64,000 nucleotides of DNA. Origin: Acipenser ruthenus (Eukaryota > Chordata > Actinopteri > Acipenseriformes > Acipenseridae). The stretch is taken from contig NC_081217.1 of assembly GCF_902713425.1 (NCBI RefSeq), positions 12,041,585 to 12,105,584 on the forward strand, in the 5' to 3' direction. Below are positions 10,802 through 21,495 of the stretch, piece by piece (within the stretch, counting starts at the first letter, position 1; every line of letters starts with the position of its first letter). A program made the position numbers and the translations under genes. The notes below the pieces were generated by a model that ran no database searches, was not told the origin of the DNA, and saw only the letters and a program-made list of their open reading frames with translations.

Positions 10802-13800
10802 ATGATTTCCATTACACGAGAGTAGATGTTAAAACTTCATGCTGATTTGAACTCGGCTCTCGCCAAGATAAGCACCAACTAAGACGTAGCTTTACAGTAA
10901 ACTAATGTGATCCATATGCGTCTCCATCCATTTACATTGTCCATATGATGATGTAGATATCCTTCTGTCTGGTGTTAATGGCTGAAGTGTAATGCTGGCT
11001 CCAGGGATCAGCTTATTTTGCCTCCCTGGCGCATCAGCACACACAACGGCTGCGATGCTGGCTCCGGGGATCAACCAAAGTGCGGCCTCCCCAGCGCATC
11101 AGCATGACAACCGTCTGGATTGAGCTAAGTAGGGTACATCTCTGGGGTTTTCAAGTGGGCACCTTCCATCCTTAGTGTTTCGTCGACTAGCCCACGACAC
11201 CTCAAGAGGGCTCGACGGTGATTCTGGCGTCCCAGCATCACCCCCCTCCGTCCCCCACTCAACTCAGCCCAGCTTACTTACCTGTCCCCAGCCAGAATCT
11301 TTCCGCCTCAACCACAGCCAGTTGCTGCTCCTCTCTGCTGCTTCAGATAAGTTCTTCACTGTGCGACGCAACTCTTGGCCACTGAATCCGACGTCTCTGA
11401 GAAACCAGGTTGTAGAGTGTGCCACAAATCCTCGACAACCCACTTCCACTGGGTAAACCCGAACTCTCCATCCTCGCTGTTCCGCTTCAGTGGCTAGTTG
11501 AGCATACCGCAGTTTCTTCCTCTCATACGCCTCATCTACAGCGTCCTCCCATGGCACTGTTAACTCTACCAGGTGAACAAGGCGTGCTGATCCAGACCAC
11601 AAGACAATATCTGGTCGAAGGTTAGTGGTGGCAATCTCAGGTGGAAAAATAAGCCGTTGACCAACATCTGCCAGCATATTCCAGTCTCTAGCAGCTTCCA
11701 GTTGTCCTGGGCGAGGATTGGTTTTAACACCTTTTCTTGGTGGTTGCTCTCCTGGGCGGAGGAATGTTGTCTTTTGTGTGTAATGTTTTGATGGAACAGG
11801 TGGCAACTTATTGGTCATGTTACGCTTGTCTTCCAATGCTAAGGCCAAACATCGCAGCACCTGGTCATGGCGCCAAGTAAACCGTCCTTGGCTAAGAGCC
11901 ACCTTACATCCTGTCAAAATGTGCCTTAATGTTGCAGGTGATGAACACAAAGGACATGAGGGATCCTCTCCTACCCAGAGGTTTAGGTTCTGTGGTGATG
12001 GGAGAACATCATATGTTGACCTGATGAGGAAACTGATCCTGCTCTGTTCCATTGACCATAGGTCTTGCCAGCCAATCTTGCGTTGTTCCACACTCTCCCA
12101 TCTCATCCATTCTCCCTGTTTGGCCTGGGAAATGGCCTTTATACACCTCATCCTCTCCTCCTGCTTTTGCACCTCGTTGACTACCAGCTTCCTTCTTTGA
12201 GCTGGGGCCGCCTTGTGCCATGTAGGAGGAGTTGAACTGAAACCAAGACCCCCTCTTCCATGCTGAACTTGCCCCATGATATCACCAATTCGAAGGGCAG
12301 CCTTTGCATCTTCCACAGCTTTCTTTGCCGCCCACTTTCTTCCAGTTTTCAACACAGGTGCTGCCTCCCTTACGCATTTATCGCGTGACTCTACTAATGT
12401 CATTTCCAGTCTGACCTTGGCGCACTTAAACTCCTCGGTTAGAGCAGAGACTGGTAGCTGCAGTATTCCTTTACCATAAAGCCCCACTCTGCTGAGGCAG
12501 CGTGGAACTCCCAACCATTTCCTGATGTATGAACTGATTAAAGCTTCCAGCTTCTCTACTGTTGTCAAAGAAACCTCGTACACAGTCAGTGGCCACAGCA
12601 ACCTCGGCAGTAGACCAAACTGAAAGCACCAGAGTTTTAGTTTACCTGGTAGAGCGCAGCTGTCTATGCTCTTCAACCCTTCCACTGCTTGTTGTCTAAC
12701 TTCTCCCACACGAACTGTGTCCTTTAGATCCCCGTCGTACCATCTCCCAAGACTCTTCACTGGCTTCTCAGACACTGTTGGTATTGCCTCACCATTAATG
12801 AAGAATGTTTTATCTACTACTTTGCCTTTAATTATAGAGATGCTCCTTGATTTAGTGGGCTTGAATTGCATTCGTGCCCATTCAATGTTATTGGTTAATT
12901 TGCCCAATAATCGATTAGTGCAGGCTACTGTTGTAGTCATGGTTGTCATGTCATCCATGTATGCTCGAATTGGTGGTAGTCGCATTCCAGAAGCCAAGCG
13001 CTCTCCTCCTACTACCCATTTTGATGCCCTAATGATTACTTCCATTGCCATGGTAAAAGCCAGTGGAGAAATGGTGCATCCTGCCATTATTCCAACCTCT
13101 AGGCATTGCCATGTAGTGCTGAATTCTGAAGTTGAAAAACTGAATTGCAAATCTCCAAAATAGGCTTTCACTAAATTTGTTATTGTCATCGGTACACCGA
13201 AAAAATCAAATGCTGCCCAAAGTAGTTCATGTGGCACTGAACCATATGCATTAGCCAAATCCAGGAATGTCACATGGAGCTCCTTCCTCTCCTTTTTAGC
13301 TGATTGAATTTGTTGCCAGATCACATTGATGTGTTCTAAGCAACCTGGGAAACCTGGAATGCCCGCTTTTTGTATTGAAGTGTCAATGAAGCAGTTCTTT
13401 AATAGGTAAGCTGACAATCTCTGAGCAATAATGCTGAAGAAAATCTTGCCTTCTACGTTTAATAGGGAAATGGGACGAAACTGACTGATGCTTGTAGAAT
13501 CTTTTTCTTTAGGTATAAAGACTCCACCTGCTCGGCGCCATGCTCTTGGTACAACCTGTTTTTCCCATGCCACTTTCATCAATTTCCACAGAATTCGTAG
13601 AACTCCTGAAGCACTCTTGTACACTCTGTACGGAACTCCATTAGGCCCTGGAGATGATGAAGCCCTTGCTTTTTTCACAGCTTGCTCTATTTCTTTCCAC
13701 TTAGGTGCACAGTCCTCCATTTGGTATTCTGGTGGATTGATAGGTGGGATGTCTGACGGAATTGACATAGGCTCCTGCCTTTTTGAATCTGTATGTGTTT

Positions 13801-13978
13801 CCTCCAAATATCTCTCCAGCTCAACCTTAGATGCTTTTAGTGTGCCATTCTTCTCACTGGTGAATAACTTCTTTACAAATTTGAATGGGTCTTTATAAAA
13901 GTTAGCTCTCGCACGCTCCTTCTTTTTGTAGCGTTTCCGTAGGCGCTCAGCTCTGCGCAATGTTGCAAGCTTATCTTT
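10802..13978 (-). mobile_element. HERO-clade LINE, 5'-truncated
   Basis: An RLE-type (restriction-like endonuclease) non-LTR retrotransposon lying in intron 1 of the HECT gene. The ORF runs straight into the left junction (13978), so the 5' end, including any N-terminal zinc fingers, is missing. The 3' UTR matches the plus-strand copy at 1-1402. A possible target duplication, TATATATATTACAT, is seen at 10788-10801 and 13979-13992. It lies in TA-rich sequence, so the match is only moderately convincing. The insertion looks recent: about 900 codons are still open. Confidence 0.92.
11264..13978 (-). CDS. HERO polyprotein: reverse transcriptase and restriction-like endonuclease (5'-truncated)
   Basis: Open from the truncation point; the TTG at 13960 is not a real start. 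Domains in order: a basic N-terminal part, then RT motifs SSPGPNGVPYRVYK, FRPISLLNVEGKIFF (about residue 160), LDLANAYGSVPHELLW and AYMDD (about residue 333). A thumb region with KSLGRWYDGDLKDT follows. Next come a CCHC finger (CPLC near residue 668) and an RLE nuclease with RPDIVLW (about 786) and VELTVPWED. It copies the element RNA at a nicked target site. The AYMDD box and the PGPNG signature fit the HERO clade better than R2 or Rex6. No stop is present over about 900 codons. Confidence 0.92.
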   Translation of the reverse strand, partial: KDKLATLRRAERLRKRYKKKERARANFYKDPFKFVKKLFTSEKNGTLKASKVELERYLEETHTDSKRQEPMSIPSDIPPINPPEYQMEDCAPKWKEIEQAVKKARASSSPGPNGVPYRVYKSASGVLRILWKLMKVAWEKQVVPRAWRRAGGVFIPKEKDSTSISQFRPISLLNVEGKIFFSIIAQRLSAYLLKNCFIDTSIQKAGIPGFPGCLEHINVIWQQIQSAKKERKELHVTFLDLANAYGSVPHELLWAAFDFFGVPMTITNLVKAYFGDLQFSFSTSEFSTTWQCLEVGIMAGCTISPLAFTMAMEVIIRASKWVVGGERLASGMRLPPIRAYMDDMTTMTTTVACTNRLLGKLTNNIEWARMQFKPTKSRSISIIKGKVVDKTFFINGEAIPTVSEKPVKSLGRWYDGDLKDTVRVGEVRQQAVEGLKSIDSCALPGKLKLWCFQFGLLPRLLWPLTVYEVSLTTVEKLEALISSYIRKWLGVPRCLSRVGLYGKGILQLPVSALTEEFKCAKVRLEMTLVESRDKCVREAAPVLKTGRKWAAKKAVEDAKAALRIGDIMGQVQHGRGGLGFSSTPPTWHKAAPAQRRKLVVNEVQKQEERMRCIKAISQAKQGEWMRWESVEQRKIGWQDLWSMEQSRISFLIRSTYDVLPSPQNLNLWVGEDPSCPLCSSPATLRHILTGCKVALSQGRFTWRHDQVLRCLALALEDKRNMTNKLPPVPSKHYTQKTTFLRPGEQPPRKGVKTNPRPGQLEAARDWNMLADVGQRLIFPPEIATTNLRPDIVLWSGSARLVHLVELTVPWEDAVDEAYERKKLRYAQLATEAEQRGWRVRVYPVEVGCRGFVAHSTTWFLRDVGFSGQELRRTVKNLSEAAERSSNWLWLRRKDSGWGQVSKLG

Positions 13979-14264
13979 TATATATATTACATCTTATCAA
14001 AGCCCAATCAGCTTAGAAGTGACATGAAGAACCTATAAAATCATACATTTTTTTATCGTATTTAATTTTAGCCTAATAGGTGTATGGAGCGGGCATGTTA
14101 TGGTTGTGACAATATTGAACTAATTAGTTTGGTTAATTTAACAAAATTATAAAGGCCATGTGCTGTCCTTAAATTTATAATTGAAACAATTATTTGCAGA
14201 AAGTAGGCCTATTATTCTTGTCTGGCAACATAAGCGTGCAATTTTACAGAGGGAGGGCGCCAAG
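13979..14264. other. Intron 1 stretch, no feature seen
   Basis: AT-rich sequence between the HERO element and the MITE. It begins with the right copy of the probable HERO target duplication. I see no exon or RNA gene. Confidence 0.5.
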
Positions 14265-14593
14265 CAGGACCGTAACTACAGCGGGGCGAGCGGAAAAATT
14301 ACTTCGTTTAAAAAAAAAGAAAAAGAAAAAAGGCCAGATTTATTAACCCTATGCTGCCGACTACAGTTCGAGTGTGTGCTCATTGGTTGGTTGCCTCATT
14401 ATTTTTTTATTAATGTTCTTAACAATGCAAATTTACAAATAAAAATAGGCAGTATTTATATCTACATACAATACATATTATACAAGTATTATACATATCT
14501 TAACTCCTATAACGTCGAAAAGAAAAAAAAATGGGTAGGGGGCGCGAATATTCTTGCTCGCCCCGGGAGTTAAAATACTTAGTTAGGGCTCTG
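14265..14593. mobile_element. hAT-like MITE
   Basis: Two inverted ends match with some decay: CAGGACCGTAACTA at the left and the reverse complement of the right end, CAGAGCCCTAACTA. Both are followed inward by GGGGCGAGC. The flanks form an imperfect 8-bp duplication, GCGCCAAG (14257-14264) and GCACCAAT (14594-14601). No coding capacity. Ends and duplication size fit a non-autonomous hAT element. Confidence 0.5.
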
Positions 14594-14735
14594 GCACCAA
14601 TGGAAGACGCGGGAAATGTCATTGTACTGTATGGTACACTTATTACATATCGTGCCTGCCTTTTACATTTATTAAATCGCGACACTCATTCAATCTGAAA
14701 TAGCTTCGGACTAGTGTTAGAGCTATAGACTACAC

Positions 14736-15168
14736 CAGGGGTTTTCAACCTTTTTTTGAAACTGCACCCCTTATGTCTGGAGGTTTCAGGTCGAGTACCC
14801 GTTTATAATTTTCGCTCTACTGGATGGCACAACAGTTGCAATAAAAGGACAAAATAACAAACAGTACGCTTAATTCTTAATTTTAATAAGTATTTGGATG
14901 CACAGAATTAAGAGGCATGTATTTACTAATCTATTTGGAAACAGTCGTATTCGCTTTCTGTATTCGGCAAAGTTAGTATAAATAATAGTGTGCATTGTAA
15001 ACGCGAACGTTTACTTCCCATCTCCGCATAATTACGTGCCATTTAAAATGTTTACCTAAACATAAAACTATAATAACTACTAACAATCATGTCATTTTTA
15101 TTTGTGCTTTTCTGAGTCGTCCTGTGTACCCCCTATGACCCTTAAAAGCACCCCGGTTGAAAACCCGT
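14736..15168. mobile_element. Second hAT-like MITE
   Basis: Inverted ends of about 15 bp: CAGGGGTTTTCAACC at the left and ACGGGTTTTCAACC read inward from the right. CAGGGGTTnTCAA is a typical hAT/Charlie terminus. The inside is AT-rich and non-coding. I could not confirm a target duplication. Confidence 0.5.
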
Positions 15169-15242
15169 AGCATAGATATACGTAAATTGTAAGGCCTATT
15201 ATGAAATTAAATAAATAAACAAAAACATTTCGCTAAACTTAC

Positions 15243-15398
15243 CGAATGCGACTGTCGTAGTCCCATGGATGACATCCTTACCCGTCCCTCAGTTTCTGGT
15301 GGTTGAGCACCGCTGGCTGTTCCAGCCTGTAGCGCGGCCCTTACACCAGCAGCAACTGCGCGCTCGACGATTACATGTAAGTCACTGGAATCCGCCAT
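15243..15398 (-). pseudogene. HECT gene exon 1 (start codon exon)
   Basis: ATG at 15398 in the context GTCATGGCGG (good Kozak match, G at +4). It encodes MADSSDLHVIVERAVAAGVR, then an alanine-rich stretch to RQSHS. The donor TCG|GTAAGT keeps phase 0 into exon 2, five kilobases away across the HERO insertion. CpG-rich sequence around 15300-15480 fits a promoter region. Confidence 0.75.
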
Positions 15399-15530
15399 GA
15401 CGTCTTTCTGAACGTGAACCTAACCGACGTCCGTGGATATTTGCCCGCCCTTCTTAAGAATGCTGACGTCCCAAAGTGGGCGGAGCTCATTTGCACACAA
15501 ACTCCAGATTTAGCTGGCCAGTTAAAGATT
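15399..15530 (-). promoter_or_regulatory. Likely promoter/5' UTR region of the HECT gene
   Basis: This short, CpG-containing stretch lies directly upstream of the start codon. It holds two TGACGTC/GACGTC-like motifs (CRE half-sites near 15410 and 15465) and a GGGCGG-type GC box near 15478. No TATA box is obvious. The call rests on position and these motifs only. Confidence 0.35.
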
Positions 15531-15695
15531 TAGCTAAATGTTAAATCTTGATAAGAGATTTAAGATTTAGTTAAATATTTAGCTAAATGTTAAATCGTGT
15601 TAAGGGATTTAAGATTTAGTTAAATATTTAGCTAAATGTTAAATCGTGTTAAGAGATTTAGTATTTAGTTAAATATTTAGCTAAATGGTAAACCT
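15531..15695. repeat. 49-bp minisatellite (about three copies)
   Basis: Direct repeats of about 49 bp built from GATTTAAGATTTAGTTAAAT and TTTAGCTAAATGTTAAATC. The inner TTTAGCTAAA is itself palindromic. Copies differ at a few bases. It lies upstream of the HECT gene promoter. Confidence 0.8.
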
Positions 15696-16430
15696 TCTAA
15701 CTAGATTTATAAATTATATCTGAATGTACACATTTAAAAAAATCTTTATTTATTTTCACGAGATTTATAAATCTGTCGAAAAAATACAACAGTTAAGTTA
15801 AATCTGGGAAAAAAGACGTTTTTTTACACACGGCACCCCATAAAAAATGCCTAATGCTTAAACCCTCCAATAGCCGCTATTTTAGTTAATACACAAGTTG
15901 ATAAAGTGCAGGTGTGCAATCAACAGTTAACAGGCCTTTTATAACTATACATTGTAAACACATACACCATTACAGTGAGGATAATCAGGACAAAGACGCT
16001 ACTCTAAAAGTCTAAAACAACCAATAACACAGAAAAAAGTTTGTATGCAGCACTCAGATAATTACATCAAAATTCACAGGATCGTAATTACCAACGCAGA
16101 ATACAGACAATGCACATTCTCTTTTGTAATCAACCCCATACAATTGCGACCGACGTCTAAGAGCACGTGGGATACTTCACTGAAACCACTCCAATATGGA
16201 ACGGACCAAACTATTCAATATGAATAGTAGTAGTTTTTACCATTAACTTCTAGCGCTTCAGCCAATTCACAGCGCCTCAGTATTATTACACTTGAAAAGT
16301 TACAATCCTTAACAGTAATTCCCGACCCGTGAAAAATCCCTTTTCACCATTAAGAAGATGACCACAAAGCACAATACTCCCTTAAGCACCAAGGTAAGTA
16401 TTTCACCAAATAAGACACTGTACCAGCACT
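15696..16430. other. Intergenic stretch, no feature seen
   Basis: AT-rich sequence between the minisatellite and the GC-rich start of the DIRS element. I see no exon, RNA gene or inverted terminus here. The left end of the DIRS element may lie within it but I could not find it. Confidence 0.4.
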
Positions 16431-16499
16431 AGCGTCTCAGCTCTGCGGGTCAGCTGACGCTTAGGCGTCTCGTGCTAGCGTCTCGACGCTCGGTACTCG

Positions 16500-16800
16500 C
16501 TCTGCGTGGTGTCAGCGCTTCGGCGCTTGATGCAGCGCTTCGGCGTTTGGTGCAGCGCTTCGGCGCTTGATGCAGCGCTTCGGCGCTTGATGCAGCGCTT
16601 CGGCGTTTGATGCAGCGCTTCGGCGTTTGGGACTTGGTGCTCGACGCTTGGTGCGTCGGTGCTCGGCGCTTGACACTTCGACACTCAGCGCTTCAACGCT
16701 CGGCGCTCGGCGCCTCGACGCTACACGCTCGACGCGTCGGAGTTCTGACGCTCAACGCTCAACTCTCGACGCTCGACGCTCGGTGCTCGACGCACCTTCG
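16500..16800. repeat. 20-bp and 10-bp GC-rich short repeats at the DIRS 5' side
   Basis: About six copies of a 20-bp unit (GATGCAGCGCTTCGGCGCTT type) at 16510-16630, then shorter CGACGCTCGG-like units to about 16800. They lie directly before the gag-like ORF and look like part of the element's leader. Their base composition differs sharply from the AT-rich flank. Confidence 0.75.
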
Positions 16801-16883
16801 ATGTCGTGCTCGACGGAAATGTCGGGCTTCCATCGTTGCACGTCTTGCCAGGCGAAGCTGCCTGCCAGTGACCCGCACGATGA

Positions 16884-18545
16884 GTGCATGGCATGTCTTG
16901 GTCCGCGCTGATGGATAGGGCTTTTTGCCACCGTTGTGCTGGTTTTCAGACACGCACCCTTCGGCAAAGGGCTAAGAAATCAGTGGGTGGGCACTCTCCC
17001 TCCTTGGGATCTTCCCACACCATTTCAGCCCCGCCGTCGTCTATGGCGACGCCGCCAGGGCGACTGCAGCTCTCCACGAGCCCGGCCTCCCAGATTACAG
17101 CTGGTCAGAGGTCCCCCACCAGACGTGCTAGGGCTCGCAGCCCCTCCCCTTCTAGGGTATGCCCTCGTCGGGAGTCTAGGTCGCCCTCCAGATCGCCTCG
17201 ACGTAGAGGACGCTCTCGTTCCCCTCGTCGCGACAGGCGATGCAGAGACAGGTCGGGGGTGGTAGAGCTAACCTCCAAGATGTCTCAGTTCATGGAGATG
17301 ATGATGGGACAGCAGTCTCTTCTCATGTCCCTAGCTAATGCAGTGCCTCGAGCCCCAGAACAACTCACTGGGCTCGTCGCCAACCAGCCAGTGGCTCCTC
17401 TACAACCTCCATTGGCCGTTTCCCTTCCACTGCAACCTCAGGACTGGGATATCGATGCCATTTCCAGGGATGCATCTGACATCCTAGAAGGGGACAGTAT
17501 AGAGGCTGAGGTAGCCTCCCAGCACTCGGATCAGGTCGCTGAGTCCGAGGTGATGGATACTGACGACCCTATGTGGTCTGTGGTGGACAGAGCAACCCGC
17601 CACTTGGGCATCGATTGGCCTGGGACAGAGCTTCCCCGGCGATCTCTGTATGAGTCGCCTTCAGCCCAGTCCCATCAGTCCAGGATGCTTCTGGCATTCC
17701 CGGACTTTGTTAAAGAGGTGCAGTCTACTTGGGGGGCTCCGGCCTCTGCTCCAGCGATGTCTCGCAAGGCTTCGGCCTTTACTATGCAAGGGGCTAGTGA
17801 GGCCAGTTTAGCGTCCTTTCCACCGGTGGATGCTGCGTTCGCCGCGTTAGTGAAGACGCCGACACTATCTGGGCTTACTAAAGACCCAGCTTGCCCCAAT
17901 AAGCAGTGCAGGACCACAGAGATACACCTGAAAAAAGGGTACTCTGCGGCCACGGAGGTAGTTAGACTGTCTAATATAGCCAGTCTACTGATGGTTTATC
18001 AGGCGGCACTCCTTCGAGACCTACCTGAGTGCCCTTCTGCGGCCCTCAGAAGCGAGCTAGGCACACTCAGTCAGCTGCTGATGAAGCTAGCCCAGCTCAA
18101 TGCGCGGGCTCAGGGCAGGAGCATCGTGTCTATGGTGGTGGCCAGAAGACATCTCTGGCTCTCGCAGGCGAGAGTGCAGGAGCCTGACAAGGCCCCTTTA
18201 CTGGATGCTCCGATTACACCCGGACACACATTTGGTTCGGCGGTGGAGGAGATGTTGCAACGCTCCGTCAAGGCGCGGGAGGCGTCGCTGCAAATGGCTA
18301 AGATGTGGCCAAATAAACAGTTCCAGCCAAAGCGGCCTCCGGAACAGCCATGGCGTAGGACACCACCACAGCAGCAGGCGCAACCACAGGGTAGTAGGAC
18401 CTCCCTCATAGGTCCATCAGCGCGCGGCCAGCCTGGGTTTGCAAGACCTCGGCGCGTAGAATGGCGCCCTAGAGGAGGTGGCAGGTCACATCCTCGTGGC
18501 TCTGGCCAGGCCCCTCATGAGCGAGCACAGCCAAAGCAGCCCTGA
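16884..18545 (+). CDS. DIRS gag-like ORF (fossil part)
   Basis: A 553-codon ORF on the plus strand. It starts with a cysteine/histidine segment and is followed by an arginine/serine-rich stretch (SRSPSRSPRRRGRSRSPRR). The middle is helical and the C-terminus is rich in proline, glutamine and arginine. No catalytic motif is seen. Position before the RT and the basic ends fit the nucleic-acid-binding structural protein of DIRS elements. The real start may lie upstream. Confidence 0.7.
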   Translation: MHGMSWSALMDRAFCHRCAGFQTRTLRQRAKKSVGGHSPSLGSSHTISAPPSSMATPPGRLQLSTSPASQITAGQRSPTRRARARSPSPSRVCPRRESRSPSRSPRRRGRSRSPRRDRRCRDRSGVVELTSKMSQFMEMMMGQQSLLMSLANAVPRAPEQLTGLVANQPVAPLQPPLAVSLPLQPQDWDIDAISRDASDILEGDSIEAEVASQHSDQVAESEVMDTDDPMWSVVDRATRHLGIDWPGTELPRRSLYESPSAQSHQSRMLLAFPDFVKEVQSTWGAPASAPAMSRKASAFTMQGASEASLASFPPVDAAFAALVKTPTLSGLTKDPACPNKQCRTTEIHLKKGYSAATEVVRLSNIASLLMVYQAALLRDLPECPSAALRSELGTLSQLLMKLAQLNARAQGRSIVSMVVARRHLWLSQARVQEPDKAPLLDAPITPGHTFGSAVEEMLQRSVKAREASLQMAKMWPNKQFQPKRPPEQPWRRTPPQQQAQPQGSRTSLIGPSARGQPGFARPRRVEWRPRGGGRSHPRGSGQAPHERAQPKQP

Positions 18546-18599
18546 GGCATCCAGGCAGCTGTTAGCCCACCCTTACACTGTTCCACAGCTCCAGTTCTG

Positions 18600-20130
18600 G
18601 CAACAATGCACCAACGATATCTGGGTGCGCAAAACTATATCCACTGGTTACACCCTTCAGTTCCAGTTAAAGCCTCCCCCCTTCAGGGGGGTGGTCGTAA
18701 CTGCAGTGAAGGACCCGGTTCAGTCCTCAGCTCTGAATGTGGAAATACAGGCATTGCTCAGGAAGCGTGCCATTCAAGAAGTAGACCCTGCTCTGATCGA
18801 CCAGGGGTTCTATTCCAAATACTTCCTGGTGCCCAAATAGGACGGCGGGTTCCGCCCTATTTTAGATCTGCAAGTACTGAACAAATACCTACGGCGGTTA
18901 TTGTTCAGGATGCTTATGCACAGGCACATCATCCAGTCAGTCCGACACGGCGACTGGTTCACCACCGTGGACCTGACAGATGCGTACTTTCACGTTCCCA
19001 TCTGCCTGGGTCACAGGAAGTATATGCGTTTCGCATTCCAGAGCAGGGTGTACGAGTTTTGTGTCCTCCCATTCGGCCTGTCACTAGCTCCTCGAACCTT
19101 TTCCAAATGTATGGATGCCATTTTAGCTCCCTTGCGGGCTCAAGGCGTCCGACTGCTGAATTATCTGGACGACTGGCTCGTCTGCGCGCAGTCGAAGGAG
19201 CAGTTGGCACAGCACACAGTGATGGTTACAGATCATCTTCAGCGGCTAGGTCTGAAGGTCAATTCAGAAAAGAGCCGCCTCGTGCCGAGCCAACAGACCG
19301 AATTCTTGGGTCTGCATCTGGACTCAGTGTCCATGGAAGCGACCCTGTAAACACAAAGAGTTGCCTCGCTGGAGCGGTGTCTCTCCCTATTCAGGTTGAG
19401 AGAAACAGTCAGCATGGAGCTGTGTCAGCGCATGCTGGGGTTGATGGCTGCCGCCTCGCAAGCCCTTCCTTTGGGCTTAATACACCAGAGACCTCTGCAG
19501 GCCTGGTTCAATGCCTTCGCGTTGCATCCGCGGAGAGACAAACACCGCAGGTTGAGGGTATCCCGAACCTGCTGGGAAGCACTGCGCTGGTGGAAAGTTC
19601 TGTCGAACATCCGCCAGGGCGTACGCTTGGGTCCCATCTTCCGAAGGGAAGTCATCACAACCGACGCTTCCAACCAGGGTTGGGGAGCAGTCTGGAACGG
19701 GACAGGGAAACGTGGAGTGTGGTCAGGACCCTGGAGGTCAGCCCACATCAATACTCTGGAACTCAGAGCGGTGGACCTCGCCCTTCGGCACTTCTTGCAA
19801 GTGCTTCTGGGCAAGGACGTGTTAGTGCGGTCAGACAACACCACGGTAGTGGCGTATATCAACCGCCAGGGCGGCTTGCGGTCCCCCGGTCTTCATCGGA
19901 TGGTAACACGGCTGTTGCTTTGGGCACAACCGCTTTTAGCCTCTCTGCGTGCGGTTCACCTACCGGGCAGAGTCAATTACGCAGCGGATCTTCTGTCCAG
20001 AGGCGGTCCTCTTGCAGGCGAGTGGCGTCTTCACCCTCGGGTGGTAGAGCGCATTTGGGAATGGTTCGGCACAGCGCAAGTCGATCTCTTCGCTTCGCGA
20101 GAGACCACGCACTGTCCCCTATGGTTCTCG
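18600..20130 (+). pseudogene. DIRS reverse transcriptase / RNase H region (fossil part)
   Basis: The RT is shown by VDLTDAYFHVPI, a PFGLSLAPRTFSKCM segment and the LNYLDDWLV catalytic box. RNase H is shown by TTDASNQGWGAVW and RSDNTTVVAYINRQGG. These are standard motifs of the DIRS/Ty3-like RT family. The region is broken. Confidence 0.85.
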
Positions 20131-20160
20131 TGAAGGACCTCGACAGCCCCCTAGGAGTCG

Positions 20161-21495
20161 ATGCACTGTCTCATGAATGGCCGCATAGCTCCTGTATGCA
20201 TTTCCACCGATTCCGATGCTCCCCGCCTTCTTGGAGAAGGTCAGGGTAGAGCAAGCGACAGTGATTCTGATCGCTCCTCGGTGGCCTCGGAGGATATGGT
20301 TCCCGAGTCTGGTGCAGTTGTTGCACGGTCGCCCGAGGGAGCTCCCTCTGCGAGCGGACCTGTTGTCCCAAGCCCAAGGAGGGCTATGGCATCCAAACCC
20401 CAAACTCATGCAGTTATGAGCTTGGCCCCTGAGCGGGAGCGCCTGTCAGCCTTAGGGCTTTCGACGGCGGTTATATCGACCATTCAGAGTGTGAGAGCGC
20501 CCTCTACTAGGTCGCAGTATGCGTATAAGTGGCAATTGTTTCAAAGTTGGTGTCTGGCTGAGGGCCATGACCCGGTCTCCTGCCCTATGGCAGTGATATT
20601 ACAGTTTCTGCAGAAGCTGCTAGATGAGGGGAAATCTCCCTCTACACTTAAAGTGTATTTAGCCGCCATTTCGGCTTGCCATGTACGCATTGACGGGTTA
20701 TCACCTGGTTGCCATTTTCTGGCATCTCAGTTCCTGAAAGGTGCAAGACGCTTGCGGCCTCCAAGGATGACCAGTTTACCGTCATGGAGCCTTGATGTGG
20801 TGCTAGAAGTCCTTACCAAGGCACCGTTCGAGCCTCTCCACAGTGTGGATATGAAGTTCGTGTCTATAAAGACTGCGTTTTTGCTATCAGTGGTATCAGC
20901 AAAACGCGTGGGCGAGTTACATGCACTTTCGGTGCATTCATCATGTACTCGTTTCGCAGGAGACGGTTCTAAGGTCTCCATGCATCCAAATCCGGCCTTT
21001 TTACCCAAGGTCATATCCCCGTTTCATATGAACCAACCAGTCGAGTTGATGGCGTTCCATCCTCCTCCTTTTTCTTCCCCAGAGGAAGAGCGGTTACACA
21101 TGCTCTGCCCTGTGCGGGCATTGAGGTGTTATATTGACTGCACAAGGACTGTGAGGCAAACAGAACAGCTGTTCATATGCCATGGTTCTAAGACTTTGGG
21201 TCAGCCGTTGTCTAAGCAATGCCTTTCCCATTGGATAGTGGATGCTATTAAGTTAGCATATGATTCTATGGGCCTTCTGCCACCAGGACAGTTGAAGGCA
21301 CATTCCACAAGGGGTATGGCAACATCCTGGGCCCTCTTTAGAGGGGTGCCGGTGTCTGACATTTGCGCTGCAGCCAGTTGGGTTACACTGCATACTTTTA
21401 CGAGGTTCTACAGGTTGAATGTATTGGAATCCTCTGCTCCGTCATTTGGAGCATCTGTGTTACACTCTATTACGCCTCAGGTTGCTGACGTATAG
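20161..21495 (+). CDS. DIRS tyrosine recombinase ORF (fossil part)
   Basis: A 444-codon ORF. The core begins with a SAM-like N-terminal part (RAPSTRSQYAYKWQLFQSWC). Tyrosine-recombinase signatures follow: an arginine in SAKRVGELHAL, the HSTRGMATSWAL box with H-x-x-R, and a C-terminal tyrosine in TFTRFYRLN. It integrates the circular DNA copy without a DDE integrase. The ORF itself looks long and open. Confidence 0.88.
   Translation: MHCLMNGRIAPVCISTDSDAPRLLGEGQGRASDSDSDRSSVASEDMVPESGAVVARSPEGAPSASGPVVPSPRRAMASKPQTHAVMSLAPERERLSALGLSTAVISTIQSVRAPSTRSQYAYKWQLFQSWCLAEGHDPVSCPMAVILQFLQKLLDEGKSPSTLKVYLAAISACHVRIDGLSPGCHFLASQFLKGARRLRPPRMTSLPSWSLDVVLEVLTKAPFEPLHSVDMKFVSIKTAFLLSVVSAKRVGELHALSVHSSCTRFAGDGSKVSMHPNPAFLPKVISPFHMNQPVELMAFHPPPFSSPEEERLHMLCPVRALRCYIDCTRTVRQTEQLFICHGSKTLGQPLSKQCLSHWIVDAIKLAYDSMGLLPPGQLKAHSTRGMATSWALFRGVPVSDICAAASWVTLHTFTRFYRLNVLESSAPSFGASVLHSITPQVADV

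Noticed and set aside
15860-15920. Weak likeness of CCAATAGCCGCTATT text to the CCAATAGCGGCTATT text in the array units
   Set aside because: The match covers about 15 bases and does not extend into the flanks, so a lost array fragment left of the DIRS element is not supported.
16475-16911. Repeat-coded ORFs with HQTPKRCIKRRSA-type repeats
   Set aside because: Translation of the GC-rich short repeats in the DIRS leader; no independent sign of coding.
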